Positions 50,888 to 59,086 of a stretch of DNA of 64,000 bases are shown here, piece by piece. A program made the position numbers and the translations under genes. The stretch is from Nocardioides ginsengisegetis (GTDB lineage Bacteria; Actinomycetota; Actinomycetes; Propionibacteriales; Nocardioidaceae), in the NCBI RefSeq assembly GCF_014138045.1, contig NZ_JACGXA010000001.1:3333001-3397000 (forward strand), written 5' to 3'. Under the pieces are notes generated by a model. It had not been told where the DNA came from, made no database searches, and worked only from the letters and a program-made list of their open reading frames with translations. Position 1 is the stretch's first letter, and every line of letters begins with the position of its first letter.

Positions 50888-52060
50888 GTGGGCTCACGCC
50901 ATGTCGCGGTCGTCGGCGCCTCCCTGGCCGGGCTGCGCACCGTCGAGGGCCTGCGTCGCCTCGGGCACGACGGCCCGATCACCCTGATCGGCGACGAACC
51001 CGAGCTCCCCTACGACCGTCCGCCGCTGTCCAAGGACGTGCTCCTCGGCAAGGCAGGGCCCGCCGACGTCGCCCTCACCACCGCAGCGGACCTCGCCGCG
51101 CTCGAGGTCGACCTCCGCCTCGGTGCGGCAGCCCACGGCCTCGACCTGGCCCGCCGCACCGTGCTTGTCGGCGATGACCGGGTCGGCTTCGACGACCTGG
51201 TCATCGCCACCGGCGCGGCCGCCCGTCGTCCCAACGACCTGCCCCACCTGGACGGCATCCACCTCCTGCGCAGCCTTGCCGACGCCGCGGCACTCCGGAG
51301 TGCCTTCGAGCTCGATCCCCGCGTCGTCGTCCTCGGGGGCGGCTTCGTGGGTGCCGAGGTCGCATCGAGCGCACGGGACCTCGGACTCGACGTGACCGTG
51401 GTCGACGTCGCCCCCGTCCTGATGGAACGCGGTCTCGGCGCCGTGCTCGGCGCCCGAATGACCCGGATCGCAGCCGACGCCGGCGTGCGGCTCCGCCTCG
51501 GCACCTCGATCGCGACCGTGCACGGGACCGACCGCGTCGAAGCAGCAACCCTCTCGGACGGCACCGTCCTGCCCACCGACCTCCTGGTCATCGGCATCGG
51601 CGCCACACCGAACACCACGTGGCTAGACGGATCCGGGCTCACGGTCGCCGACGGCGTCGTCTGCGACGCGTTCCTGGCCGCGGCACCCGGGGTGTACGCC
51701 GTCGGCGACGTCGCCCGCTGGACCCACCCCGGCTACCAACGCTCGATCCGGTGCGAGAACTGGACCTCGGCCGGGGAGCATGCTGACGCCGTGGCGGCCA
51801 CACTGACGGGCAACCCTGTCGCCGCGGACGCGATCCCCTATGTGTGGTCCGACCAGTTCGGGCACAAGGTGCAGGTAGCCGGTCTCCCCGAGCCCAAGGA
51901 CGAGGTCCGTCCCGTCCTCGACACATCCGAGAAGTTCGTGGCTGTCGCGGGATCCCGCGGCGCACAGAGTTCTGCGTTCGCGCTCAACGCGCCCGGAGCC
52001 TTGGTCCGGCAGCGCATCAAACTGGCGGCTCGGCCGCCGTGGCCACCGGAGATGGAATGA
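50888..52060 (+). CDS. Ferredoxin reductase (FAD/NAD(P)-dependent)
   Basis: 390 residues from GTG 50888 behind GGAGG. V-A-V-V-G-A-S-L-A-G (FAD-binding, about 6-15), Y-D-R-P-P-L-S-K (about 45), V-V-L-G-G-G-F-V-G-A-E (NAD-binding, about 150) and Y-A-V-G-D-V-A (about 280): the standard layout of the rubredoxin/putidaredoxin-reductase family. It would take electrons from NAD(P)H to the ferredoxin at 42638 and then to the P450s. No ferredoxin gene is adjacent here, so the redox chain is split between two operons under the same candidate regulator. Stop overlaps the P450 start. Confidence 0.93.
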   Translation: MGSRHVAVVGASLAGLRTVEGLRRLGHDGPITLIGDEPELPYDRPPLSKDVLLGKAGPADVALTTAADLAALEVDLRLGAAAHGLDLARRTVLVGDDRVGFDDLVIATGAAARRPNDLPHLDGIHLLRSLADAAALRSAFELDPRVVVLGGGFVGAEVASSARDLGLDVTVVDVAPVLMERGLGAVLGARMTRIAADAGVRLRLGTSIATVHGTDRVEAATLSDGTVLPTDLLVIGIGATPNTTWLDGSGLTVADGVVCDAFLAAAPGVYAVGDVARWTHPGYQRSIRCENWTSAGEHADAVAATLTGNPVAADAIPYVWSDQFGHKVQVAGLPEPKDEVRPVLDTSEKFVAVAGSRGAQSSAFALNAPGALVRQRIKLAARPPWPPEME

Positions 52061-53442
52061 CCTTGGACACCGCAGCGACCGGCTCGATCAGCGCCCTGAC
52101 CTCAGACCTGGACCTCAGCATCACGCAACCCCAGACGGTCCCGGAGCACGCCCTGCGCGCGGCTGACTTCAGCGACGTCGACTTCACCGCGGCGACCAAC
52201 TTCCGCAGCGGCCCGCCGCACGCCGCGTTCGATGCCGTCCGCACAGGCGGCGGCCTGGTCTGGCACGACGAGGCTCCGCCGGAGCAGAACACGCTCACCG
52301 CGCAGAGCGGCGCCGAGACCCCTCCCTCGCCTGGGTTCTGGATGGCCACCAGTCACGACGTCGTGAGCGAGGTCTCCAAGGATCCGGTCGCCTACTCGTC
52401 GTACCTCGGCGGTATCTCCGTGGTCAACATGGACGAGATGATGCTCGCCGGCATGCGGCTGATGCTGCTGTTCATGGATCCGCCGGACCAGACCCGGCTG
52501 CGCCGACTGCTGGTCCCATCGTTCACCCCGAGGTCGATCGACCTGATGACCGAGGCAGTCGCCGCGAACACCCGCGAGCTGGCAGACGCGGTGGCCGTGG
52601 CCGGCGCCGGGGGTGCCACGGTCGACCTCGTCGAGACGGTCGCCAAGGAGCTGCCCACCCGCGTGCTGGCGGTGCTGCTCGGCATGCCCGAGGAGGACTG
52701 GCACCTGATCCCGGAGTGGTCCGACGCCTTGATCTCCAGCGAGGCGTCCGACCCGACCGAGGAGAACCTGATGGCCGCCGCGCTGACCTTGGGGGCCGTA
52801 CACGACTACGGCGCCAGGATCTTCGAGGAGCGTCGGGCCAACCCGCGTAACGACGTCGTCTCCGGCCTGGCCACCGCCGAGATCGACGGTGAGCGTCTCA
52901 CCGTCGATGAGTTCTGCATGTTCTGGCTGCTACTCATCGTGGCCGGCAACGAGACCACCCGGAACTCGCTGTCCGGCGGCATCATCGCCCTGCTCAAGCG
53001 CGGCCTCTGGAAGGGGCTGGCCACCGATGTCGCGGCCGGCACCCGCAGCATCGACCAGACCGTCACCGACGAGCTGATCCGGTTCGTGAGCCCGGTCATG
53101 TGCTTCCGGCGAACCGCCACCCGCGACGTGATTCTCGGCGGCCAACACGTCCGTGCCGGTGACAAGGTCGTCCTCTGGTACGGCGCCGCCAACCGGGATC
53201 CGCAGGTCTTTATCGACCCACACGAGCTCGACCTGGACCGCGACCCGAACCCGCACCTGGGCTTCGGCATCGGCCCGCACTTCTGCCTGGGCACCCGGCT
53301 GGCCCGGTTGCAGATCTCGACGATGCTGACCGAGCTGCTGGTCCGGTTCCCCGACCTACAGCTCGACGGCGACCCGACGTACGTGGGGTCGACCTTCATC
53401 AACGGCGTCGAGCGCCTGCCGGTGAAGGTGGGCACCCGATGA
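52057..53442 (+). CDS. Cytochrome P450
   Basis: 461 residues, ATG 52057 overlapping the reductase stop (ATGA). Longer than the P450 at 44499 because of an N-terminal extension of about 50 residues (acidic and Ser/Thr-rich). I-helix V-A-G-N-E-T-T (about 298), E-x-x-R in D-E-L-I-R, heme loop F-G-I-G-P-H-F-C410-L-G. It resembles the CYP125/CYP124-like group of actinobacteria by general features (A-G-N-E-T-T-R-N-S), a moderate inference; those oxidise terminal methyls of sterol or isoprenoid side chains. Followed by a CoA-ligase, which fits an acid product. Confidence 0.94.
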   Translation: MTLDTAATGSISALTSDLDLSITQPQTVPEHALRAADFSDVDFTAATNFRSGPPHAAFDAVRTGGGLVWHDEAPPEQNTLTAQSGAETPPSPGFWMATSHDVVSEVSKDPVAYSSYLGGISVVNMDEMMLAGMRLMLLFMDPPDQTRLRRLLVPSFTPRSIDLMTEAVAANTRELADAVAVAGAGGATVDLVETVAKELPTRVLAVLLGMPEEDWHLIPEWSDALISSEASDPTEENLMAAALTLGAVHDYGARIFEERRANPRNDVVSGLATAEIDGERLTVDEFCMFWLLLIVAGNETTRNSLSGGIIALLKRGLWKGLATDVAAGTRSIDQTVTDELIRFVSPVMCFRRTATRDVILGGQHVRAGDKVVLWYGAANRDPQVFIDPHELDLDRDPNPHLGFGIGPHFCLGTRLARLQISTMLTELLVRFPDLQLDGDPTYVGSTFINGVERLPVKVGTR

Positions 53443-55025
53443 GCGAGAGTGTTGACACCGTGGCAGGCCCCGGGGCAGCCGCACTCCAGGCGATCCCCAC
53501 TTCCGGTACCGACCCGGACCGCCCCGCGATCATCTGCACCAACGGCGAGACGGTGACCTATGCCGAGCTGGCCGAACGGGCGGCCCGGCTGGCCGGCGCC
53601 CTGCGCGAGCTGGGACTGGCGGAGGGCGACGTGGTCGCGATCCTGTCGGAGAACTCGCCGGCGTTCCTGGAGATCGCGTGGGCCTGTCGTCTCGCCGCGC
53701 TCTACCATGTCGTGCTGAACACCAGCCTGGTGGCCGACGAGGTCGACTACATCCTCAACGACTCCGGCGCGATTGCCCTGATCGCCTCGACCAAGGTCGC
53801 CTCGACCCGCACCCTGGACCCATCCGGCACGCCCGCGATCCGGCACCGGATCTTGCGCGGAGACCCTCTTCCCGGTTGGACGCCGATCGAGGACGTGCTT
53901 GCCGACGCCCCCATCTTCGTCGCGGACACCGAGCTCGAGGGGGACCTGCTGCAGTACTCGTCCGGCACGACCGGTCGTCCCAAGGGGATCAAGCGCGCGA
54001 TGATCGCGGCGCCGAAGACCCCTGCCGAGGACATGAAGACCTTCCTGCTTTCACTGATCGGCGCCGACGGCAGCTCGACGTACCTCTCCCCCGCGCCGCT
54101 GTACCACACAGCCCCGTTCTACTGGACGATGTCGATGCTGCGCATGGGCGCCACGGTCGTGCTGATGGAAAAGTTCGACCCGGTCGGCGCCCTCGCCGCG
54201 ATCGAGAAGCACCGCGTCACCCACGGCCAGTTCGTGCCGACGATGTTCACGCGGATGCTGAAGCTGCCGGAGCAGGAACGGCTCGCCCACGACGTGAGCA
54301 GCTTGCAGGGAGTGGTGCATGCAGCAGCCCCATGCCCTATCGACATCAAGCGGCAGATGATCGACTGGTGGGGTCCGATCGTGAACGAGTACTGGTCTTC
54401 CTCCGAAGGAGCCGGGTTCACCTTCATCAACTCCGCGGACTGGCTCACCCACCCGGGCTCGGTCGGCCGGTCTGTCCTGGGCCCGTTGCACATCTGCGAC
54501 CCGATCGGCAACGAGCTGCCGATCGGTGAGCCGGGCATGATCTGGGCCGAGGGGGTCGAGTTCAGCTACGTCAACGACGCGGGCAAGAACGCCTCCACCA
54601 CCAGCGTGCAGGGCTGGCGCAGCGTCGGGGACATCGGCCGCTTCGACGAGGACGGCTTCCTCTACCTCACGGACCGCGCGAACTTCATGATCATCACCGG
54701 CGGGGTCAACATCTACCCGCAAGAGTCCGAGAACCGGCTGATCGACCACCCCCGGGTATACGACGCGGCAGTGATCGGGCTCCCCGACGACGAGCTCGGC
54801 GAGATCGCCGTCGGCATCGTCCAGCTCGTCGACCCGAACGACGCGGGACCCGAGTTCGCTGCGGAGCTGAGCGCTTGGTGCGAAGCCAGCATCGCCCGTT
54901 ACAAGTGCCCGCGGAGGTTCGAGTTCACCGACGTCCTGCCCCGGACCGAGACCGGGAAGCTCCTCAAGGGCCAACTGCGCGACCAGATGATCCAGCACCC
55001 CCAGACGAACGGAGACACGCCGTGA
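53439..55025 (+). CDS. Acyl-CoA synthetase (AMP-binding)
   Basis: 528 residues, ATG 53439 overlapping the P450 stop (ATGA). Y-S-S-G-T-T-G-R-P-K-G phosphate loop (about 170), E-Y-W-S-S-S-E-G-A motif (about 318), G-D-I-G-R-F-D and T-D-R-A-N-F-M-I-I-T-G-G-V-N, and catalytic Lys in T-E-T-G-K-L-L-K. The directly preceding P450 suggests that this ligase activates the acid it produces. Its adenylation motif with S-S-S-E-G resembles the synthetase at 12544 (T-S-S-E-G), hinting at related substrates. Confidence 0.93.
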   Translation: MSESVDTVAGPGAAALQAIPTSGTDPDRPAIICTNGETVTYAELAERAARLAGALRELGLAEGDVVAILSENSPAFLEIAWACRLAALYHVVLNTSLVADEVDYILNDSGAIALIASTKVASTRTLDPSGTPAIRHRILRGDPLPGWTPIEDVLADAPIFVADTELEGDLLQYSSGTTGRPKGIKRAMIAAPKTPAEDMKTFLLSLIGADGSSTYLSPAPLYHTAPFYWTMSMLRMGATVVLMEKFDPVGALAAIEKHRVTHGQFVPTMFTRMLKLPEQERLAHDVSSLQGVVHAAAPCPIDIKRQMIDWWGPIVNEYWSSSEGAGFTFINSADWLTHPGSVGRSVLGPLHICDPIGNELPIGEPGMIWAEGVEFSYVNDAGKNASTTSVQGWRSVGDIGRFDEDGFLYLTDRANFMIITGGVNIYPQESENRLIDHPRVYDAAVIGLPDDELGEIAVGIVQLVDPNDAGPEFAAELSAWCEASIARYKCPRRFEFTDVLPRTETGKLLKGQLRDQMIQHPQTNGDTP

Positions 55026-55843
55026 CCGAGACGGCCCCGAAGATCTTGGCTGAGATCGACACGTCGAAGGTCGTGATCGAGAACCGCGACCACGTGCTGA
55101 TCCTGACCATCAACCGGCCTGAGGCCCGAAACGCCGTCGACGGCGACGTGTGGTTCCTGATCGGCGACGCGTTGGAGAAGGCCCAGGACGACCCCGAGGT
55201 CCGGGCTATCGTGCTCACCGGTGCCGGGGACCTGGCCTTCTCCGCCGGCCTCGACCTCAGGGCGCTCTCCACCGGAACCCTGCGGATCCCACCGGAGATG
55301 GCGAAGTACTCCTTCGCCGGGTTCGCCCGGCACTTCACCAGCAAGCCGACGATCGCGGCGGTCAACGGCAAAGCGCTCGGCGGTGGCAGCGAGCTCGCCC
55401 TGGCCTGTGACCTGATCGTCGCCGTCGAGAGCGCCAGCTTCGGGCTGCCCGAGGTCAAGCGCGGCCTGATCGCCGGCGGTGGCGGCGTCTTCCGGATCAC
55501 CCAGGCGATCCCCCACAAGATTGCGCTCGAGCTCTTGCTGACCGGCGAGCCGATGTCTGCCCAGGACGCCGCGCGTTGGGGCTTGGTCAACCGGGTCGTC
55601 CCGGACGGCGAGGCGCTGTCCTGCGCACTGGCCCTGGCTGCGCAGATCGCCAAGAACGCTCCGCTCGCCGTTCAGGCCAGCAAGCGGCTCGCCTACCGCC
55701 TCATCGACGGCGAGCCCGCCGGCGAGGCCGCGATGTGGGCCGCCAACGAGGCCGAGATCGGCGCGCTCTTCGCGAGCGCGGACGCAGCCGAAGGGCCCTG
55801 GGCTTTCGCCGAGAAGCGCGAGCCGGTGTGGCAGGGCAGGTAG
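55022..55843 (+). CDS. Enoyl-CoA hydratase
   Basis: 273 residues from GTG 55022 (GTGA overlap). F-S-A-G-L-D (about 74), A-L-G-G-G-S-E-L-A-L-A and F-G-L-P-E-V-K-R-G-L-I-A-G-G-G-G: intact oxyanion hole and a P-E-V-K Glu, so of the eight crotonases here this is one of the most classical, and ordinary syn-hydration of an enoyl-CoA is expected. Belongs to the 50888-57381 operon and follows the ligase, so it may act on an alpha,beta-unsaturated acyl-CoA made from the ligase product. Confidence 0.93.
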   Translation: MTETAPKILAEIDTSKVVIENRDHVLILTINRPEARNAVDGDVWFLIGDALEKAQDDPEVRAIVLTGAGDLAFSAGLDLRALSTGTLRIPPEMAKYSFAGFARHFTSKPTIAAVNGKALGGGSELALACDLIVAVESASFGLPEVKRGLIAGGGGVFRITQAIPHKIALELLLTGEPMSAQDAARWGLVNRVVPDGEALSCALALAAQIAKNAPLAVQASKRLAYRLIDGEPAGEAAMWAANEAEIGALFASADAAEGPWAFAEKREPVWQGR

Positions 55844-55999
55844 CCGCGACATCGACGCAGCACCGCGGCGCTCTCCTCCCGACGTTCGCCGGCGTCGGCG
55901 CGGCCTTCGTCTGCTTCTGACGACGATCGAGCGCGGCTGCGCGGCGATCCGCGACCTCGACGTCATCTCCCTGCTCGCAACCGAACCGGAGGCAACCGC
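55844..55999 (+). other. Intergenic stretch with possible coding remnant
   Basis: In the 156-bp gap, the frame from about 55920 reads T-T-I-E-R-G-C-A-A-I-R-D-L-D-V-I-S-L-L, with G/C-rich third positions, and stops in an ATGA overlap with the next start. It may be the tail of a lost gene. No start codon is convincing. No terminator is visible. Confidence 0.2.
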
Positions 56000-56461
56000 A
56001 TGACCAGCCTGGAAGAACGACTGAAGCGCCTCGAGGACCGGGACGCGATCCACCAGCTCTTCGTCGACTACGGCCGACACCTCGATAGCGGCGACATCAA
56101 CGCCTACGCCGCGCTCTTCACCGAGGACGGCGAGGTGATGCTCGGACCCCTGGGACGCACTCAGGGCCGGGACAACATCCGCGCGCTGATGGGCAAGGTG
56201 CTCGCCAACCGGGTCGGGTCGTCGTACCACGTGATCAGCAGCCCTCGGGTCGAGATCGATGGCGACCGGGCGACGTCCGAGGTGATGTGGACGGTCATCC
56301 AGCGCGACCCCGACGGAAAGCCGCGACTGACCTCGCTCGGGCGCCACGTCGACCAGCTCCGCCGCGAGAGCGGCGTCTGGCGGATCGCCGAGCGCCGCGG
56401 CTATGTCGATCTGCCCCAGAGGCTCCCCACCGTCAACGCCGACACCCACCAGGTGGACTGA
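56000..56461 (+). CDS. SnoaL-like protein
   Basis: 153 residues, preceded by CCGGAGGCAACCGC. L-E-D-R-D-A-I-H-Q-L-F-V-D-Y-G-R-H-L-D-S-G-D-I-N-A-Y-A-A-L-F-T-E-D-G is the characteristic N-terminal helix-loop of SnoaL_4/NTF2-like proteins, followed by S-S-Y-H-V-I-S and V-W-R-I-A-E-R-R-G-Y. The D-Y..H residues around 24-30 might be catalytic, as in some dehydratases. Possible hydratase, isomerase or dehydratase; no better assignment. Stop overlaps the next start (TGATG). Confidence 0.83.
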   Translation: MTSLEERLKRLEDRDAIHQLFVDYGRHLDSGDINAYAALFTEDGEVMLGPLGRTQGRDNIRALMGKVLANRVGSSYHVISSPRVEIDGDRATSEVMWTVIQRDPDGKPRLTSLGRHVDQLRRESGVWRIAERRGYVDLPQRLPTVNADTHQVD

Positions 56462-57381
56462 TGCGCTACTACCTCGACTACCAGCTCGCCGACGTCGACA
56501 ACGGGGCCTGGCTGGATCCGGCCAACATGAAGCTGTTCGCCCAGACCTGCGAGGCGGCCGGCGTCGGTGCGATCGCGCTCACCGATCACCCGGCACCCTC
56601 ACGCAAGTGGCTCGATGCCGGGGGGCACGACACCTTGGACCCGTTCGCGGGGCTCAGCTTCTTCGCGGCCTGCACCGACACGATCCGGTTGATGACCTAC
56701 CTGACTGTGGTGCCGTACCGGAACCCCTTCCTGCTGGCCAAGGCCATGACCACGGTCGACGTGGTCTCGGGTGGCCGCGCGACGTTCACCCTCGGCACCG
56801 GCTACCTCCGCTCGGAGTTCGCCGCCCTCGGCGTTGACATGGATCAGCGCAACGGACTCTTCGACGAAGCGATGGAAGTCGTTCGCGGACTGCTCGCCTC
56901 GCCGCACGAGTTCCACCACGAGGGCAGCCACTTCAAGGCCCTCGGCGTCACCATGTCGCCACCCCCGATCCAGGCTCCCCACCCTCCCTTGTGGCTCGGT
57001 GGCAATGCCAAGGTCGTGCGAGACCGAGTAGCGCAGTGGGGCAACGGCTGGGCGCCGCTGACCCTGGGCGGGTCCATCTCGGGGAAGGTGTCACGCACAG
57101 CGCCGATCCCCGACCTTGCCCACTTCACCCGTCAGATCGGCGAGATCAAGGAGCACATGGACTCGCTTGGGCGCGATCCGGAATCCCTGGACGTCGCTGC
57201 ACCCGGCATCAGGATGCTGAAGGCGACCGACTCGATGGACCAGAAGCACACTCACGTGGCCGAGCTCGTCGAGGCCGGGGTCACTTGGACGTCCGTGCCC
57301 TACGACAAGGTGAATTTCAAGCAGGCTCTGGAAGACATTGCCGCGTTCGGCGAAGACGTGATCACGGGGGCACTGGACTAG
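56461..57381 (+). CDS. LLM-class flavin (probably F420-dependent) oxidoreductase
   Basis: 306 residues, TIM-barrel luciferase-like. A-I-A-L-T-D-H-P-A-P-S (about 37-47), R-L-M-T-Y-L-T-V-V-P-Y-R-N-P (about 77-90), L-A-K-A-M-T-T-V-D-V-V-S-G-G-R (about 92-106), G-T-G-Y-L-R-S-E-F. In actinobacteria, most such enzymes use F420, though FMN cannot be excluded. Last gene of the right-hand operon. A hydride-transfer step on an enone or a ketone is a reasonable inference. Confidence 0.87.
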   Translation: MRYYLDYQLADVDNGAWLDPANMKLFAQTCEAAGVGAIALTDHPAPSRKWLDAGGHDTLDPFAGLSFFAACTDTIRLMTYLTVVPYRNPFLLAKAMTTVDVVSGGRATFTLGTGYLRSEFAALGVDMDQRNGLFDEAMEVVRGLLASPHEFHHEGSHFKALGVTMSPPPIQAPHPPLWLGGNAKVVRDRVAQWGNGWAPLTLGGSISGKVSRTAPIPDLAHFTRQIGEIKEHMDSLGRDPESLDVAAPGIRMLKATDSMDQKHTHVAELVEAGVTWTSVPYDKVNFKQALEDIAAFGEDVITGALD

Positions 57382-57395
57382 TCGGCAGACCGGAT

Positions 57396-57431
57396 CGAAG
57401 CCCGACCCTCATCCGACCCGGTCCGGCTTCG
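57396..57431. terminator. Weak hairpin between convergent genes
   Basis: CGAAGCC (57396-57402) and GGCTTCG (57425-57431) are inverted copies with a 22-nt loop, just after the LLM-enzyme stop and reaching into the end of the next gene. Only a tentative terminator. Confidence 0.3.
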
Positions 57432-58307
57432 CGTCGGGAGCCCGGTACCCGGTCGGGTAGCCCAAAGCAGCACCAATATTCGCCTGTGCATACCGCGCCA
57501 TCGGCACGTCCACGCCGAGCCTTTCGGCCATCTCCAGGGCGTGACCGAGGTCCTTGCCGGCGAGTCCGAGCGGCAGTTGGAAGATGTCCCACCAGGGGTC
57601 ATCCTCGGTCAGGTTTCGTGCGTTGTCGCGATGCATAACCGCCCCGGCACCTCCGGTGATCGCATCGGTGTGTCGGACCACACGCCCCAGGTCCTGCAGG
57701 CTCAGGCTGGCAGCTTCCGCCAGCCGGAGAGCCTCGTCGGTCGCGGTGTAGGAGATGAAGTGGAGCATGTTGCGAGCCAGCTTGAACGCCGTCCCCTTCC
57801 CGACCGGGCCGCAGTGCACGAGCTCAGAGCCCATCAGCCGAAACGGCTGTTCGATCGCGGTGAAGGCCGCCTCGCTGCCTCCGAACAAGATCGCAAGCGT
57901 GCCGGCCTCGGCACCCATCGCCCCTCCGCTGACAGGTGCGTCGGCGAACAACATGTCATGACGAGCCGCCAGGTCCTCCAGCCGTGCCGGAAGGTCGAGG
58001 AGATCGTCGAGTGCACAGCGATGACCGTGCCCGGCCTGGCCGCCCCGAAGATCTCCCCCATCACGTCGATCACCTGGTCGTCGGTGCGGACCATGATGCA
58101 GATGACCGAGCACTCGGCCGCCAGCTCGGCGACTGACTGAGCCGCCCTGGCCCCCTTGGCGACGAGTTCCTCGACAGGACTGGACACGACGTCGAACACA
58201 CTCAGGCCACCGGGCCACTTCACCAGCTGCCCGGCCATCGGTTTTCCGATGTCTCCAAGGCCGATGAAGCCCACGCGGCCAGTCATGCAGTCGTCAGCAA
58301 TCGTCAT
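57409..58307 (-). pseudogene. 3-hydroxyisobutyrate-dehydrogenase-like gene with frameshift
   Basis: The 5' part from ATG 58307 gives an N-terminal Rossmann domain (V-G-F-I-G-L-G-D-I-G-K-P-M-A). The 3' part, ending at 57409 in another frame, gives the rest: D-A-P-V-S-G-G substrate motif, G-K-G-T-A-F-K-L-A-R-N with the catalytic Lys, and a helical C-terminus. Joining them needs one extra base near 57996-57998, where the frames read I-S-S then D-L-P-A-R. Joined length would be about 299 residues, normal for the family of beta-hydroxyacid dehydrogenases. So either a real inactivating one-base deletion or a sequencing error. It would oxidise a 3-hydroxy acid; possible link to valine- or branched-acid breakdown. 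Confidence 0.85.
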
Positions 58308-58520
58308 CGTCCTGCCTTTGGCAGATTGAAGGGATGGAAGTCCTTAGGACTCCTGTCAGGGTCAGGTGGAGGGCCCAGCACGCCGGGAGGCGTGATGAAT
58401 GCTTCCCTCTCCTATAAGGAGAACGCTACACTCGCACCCTGTTGAGGCACGTTTCCAGTCTGCGTCTCAGAGATCGGCTGTGCAAGGCCATGAGGCTTGG
58501 CCGTCAAGGTAAGGAGCCGG
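58308..58520. promoter_or_regulatory. Intergenic region with three perfect inverted repeats
   Basis: AGTCC-TTA-GGACT (58339-58351), CACGCC-GGGA-GGCGTG (58379-58394) and TCTCCT-ATA-AGGAGA (58408-58422). None matches the GAGAAT-type repeat of the left block. They may be operators or RNA hairpins for the divergent genes 58307 and 58521. The GGTAAGGAG before 58521 is a good ribosome site. Confidence 0.4.
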
Positions 58521-58883
58521 ATGTCATCGTCGCCGACCCGCTGGGTCAACCGCACCGGACTCCCAGTCAAGGTCTACGGCCGTGGAGGGTCGATCACGAC
58601 GCTTGAACCCTCGAGCACCACGGCGCGCGTAGAACTCGATGCGATCGAGCGCACGGTCGTGAACGTTCTTGGTAGCGAGATCGAGACGATCGACCAGCAT
58701 CTCGGCCGCGTCGTAGATCTACCGGATCCGACTGAGGACGTTGGCGTCATCGTCACGTCCGCGGTGGCAGGAGCGGCGAGAACCAACCGTGACGACCTGT
58801 GGGTGCCACACGACCTCATCCCCGACGACCGCGACGCTGGAATCAGCTGCCGCAGCCTGATCAGGCTCATCCGATCGGACTAG
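58521..58883 (+). CDS. Hypothetical protein (120 residues)
   Basis: Starts at ATG 58521 directly behind GGTAAGGAG. I do not recognise it. The protein is soluble-looking with no signal or membrane segment. The N-terminal part is basic (W-V-N-R-T-G-L-P-V-K-V-Y-G-R-G-G), and the C-terminal half has V-G-V-I-V-T-S-A-V-A-G-A-A-R-T-N-R-D-D-L-W-V-P-H-D and a final C-R-S-L-I. Third positions are G/C-rich, supporting a real gene. It is divergent from the frameshifted dehydrogenase and 200 bp upstream of the esterase gene. Confidence 0.65.
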   Translation: MSSSPTRWVNRTGLPVKVYGRGGSITTLEPSSTTARVELDAIERTVVNVLGSEIETIDQHLGRVVDLPDPTEDVGVIVTSAVAGAARTNRDDLWVPHDLIPDDRDAGISCRSLIRLIRSD

Positions 58884-59086
58884 CCAGTCGTATCGGGGTG
58901 GGCCCCGCGATGGGAGCGAGCCTTGCGGTCGGCCGCCTCGGAGCCGCATGGGCTCGATCGAGTCCTCGGAGGAGCGGTGCCCCACCACCTGGCAGGGGCC
59001 GCGGCCTAGCCTCCAGCCGCGTGGAGGTAAGCGGACACAGTCTGCGGCGCTGAAACTGAAATCACACCCCTACGGAGGAGACCACC
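58884..59086 (+). other. Intergenic stretch before the esterase gene
   Basis: 203 bp without a convincing gene. CCTCCA-GCCGCG-TGGAGG (59010-59027) can form a 6-bp stem with a 6-nt loop. GGAGGAG precedes ATG 59087. No operator-like GAGAAT repeat is present. Confidence 0.4.
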
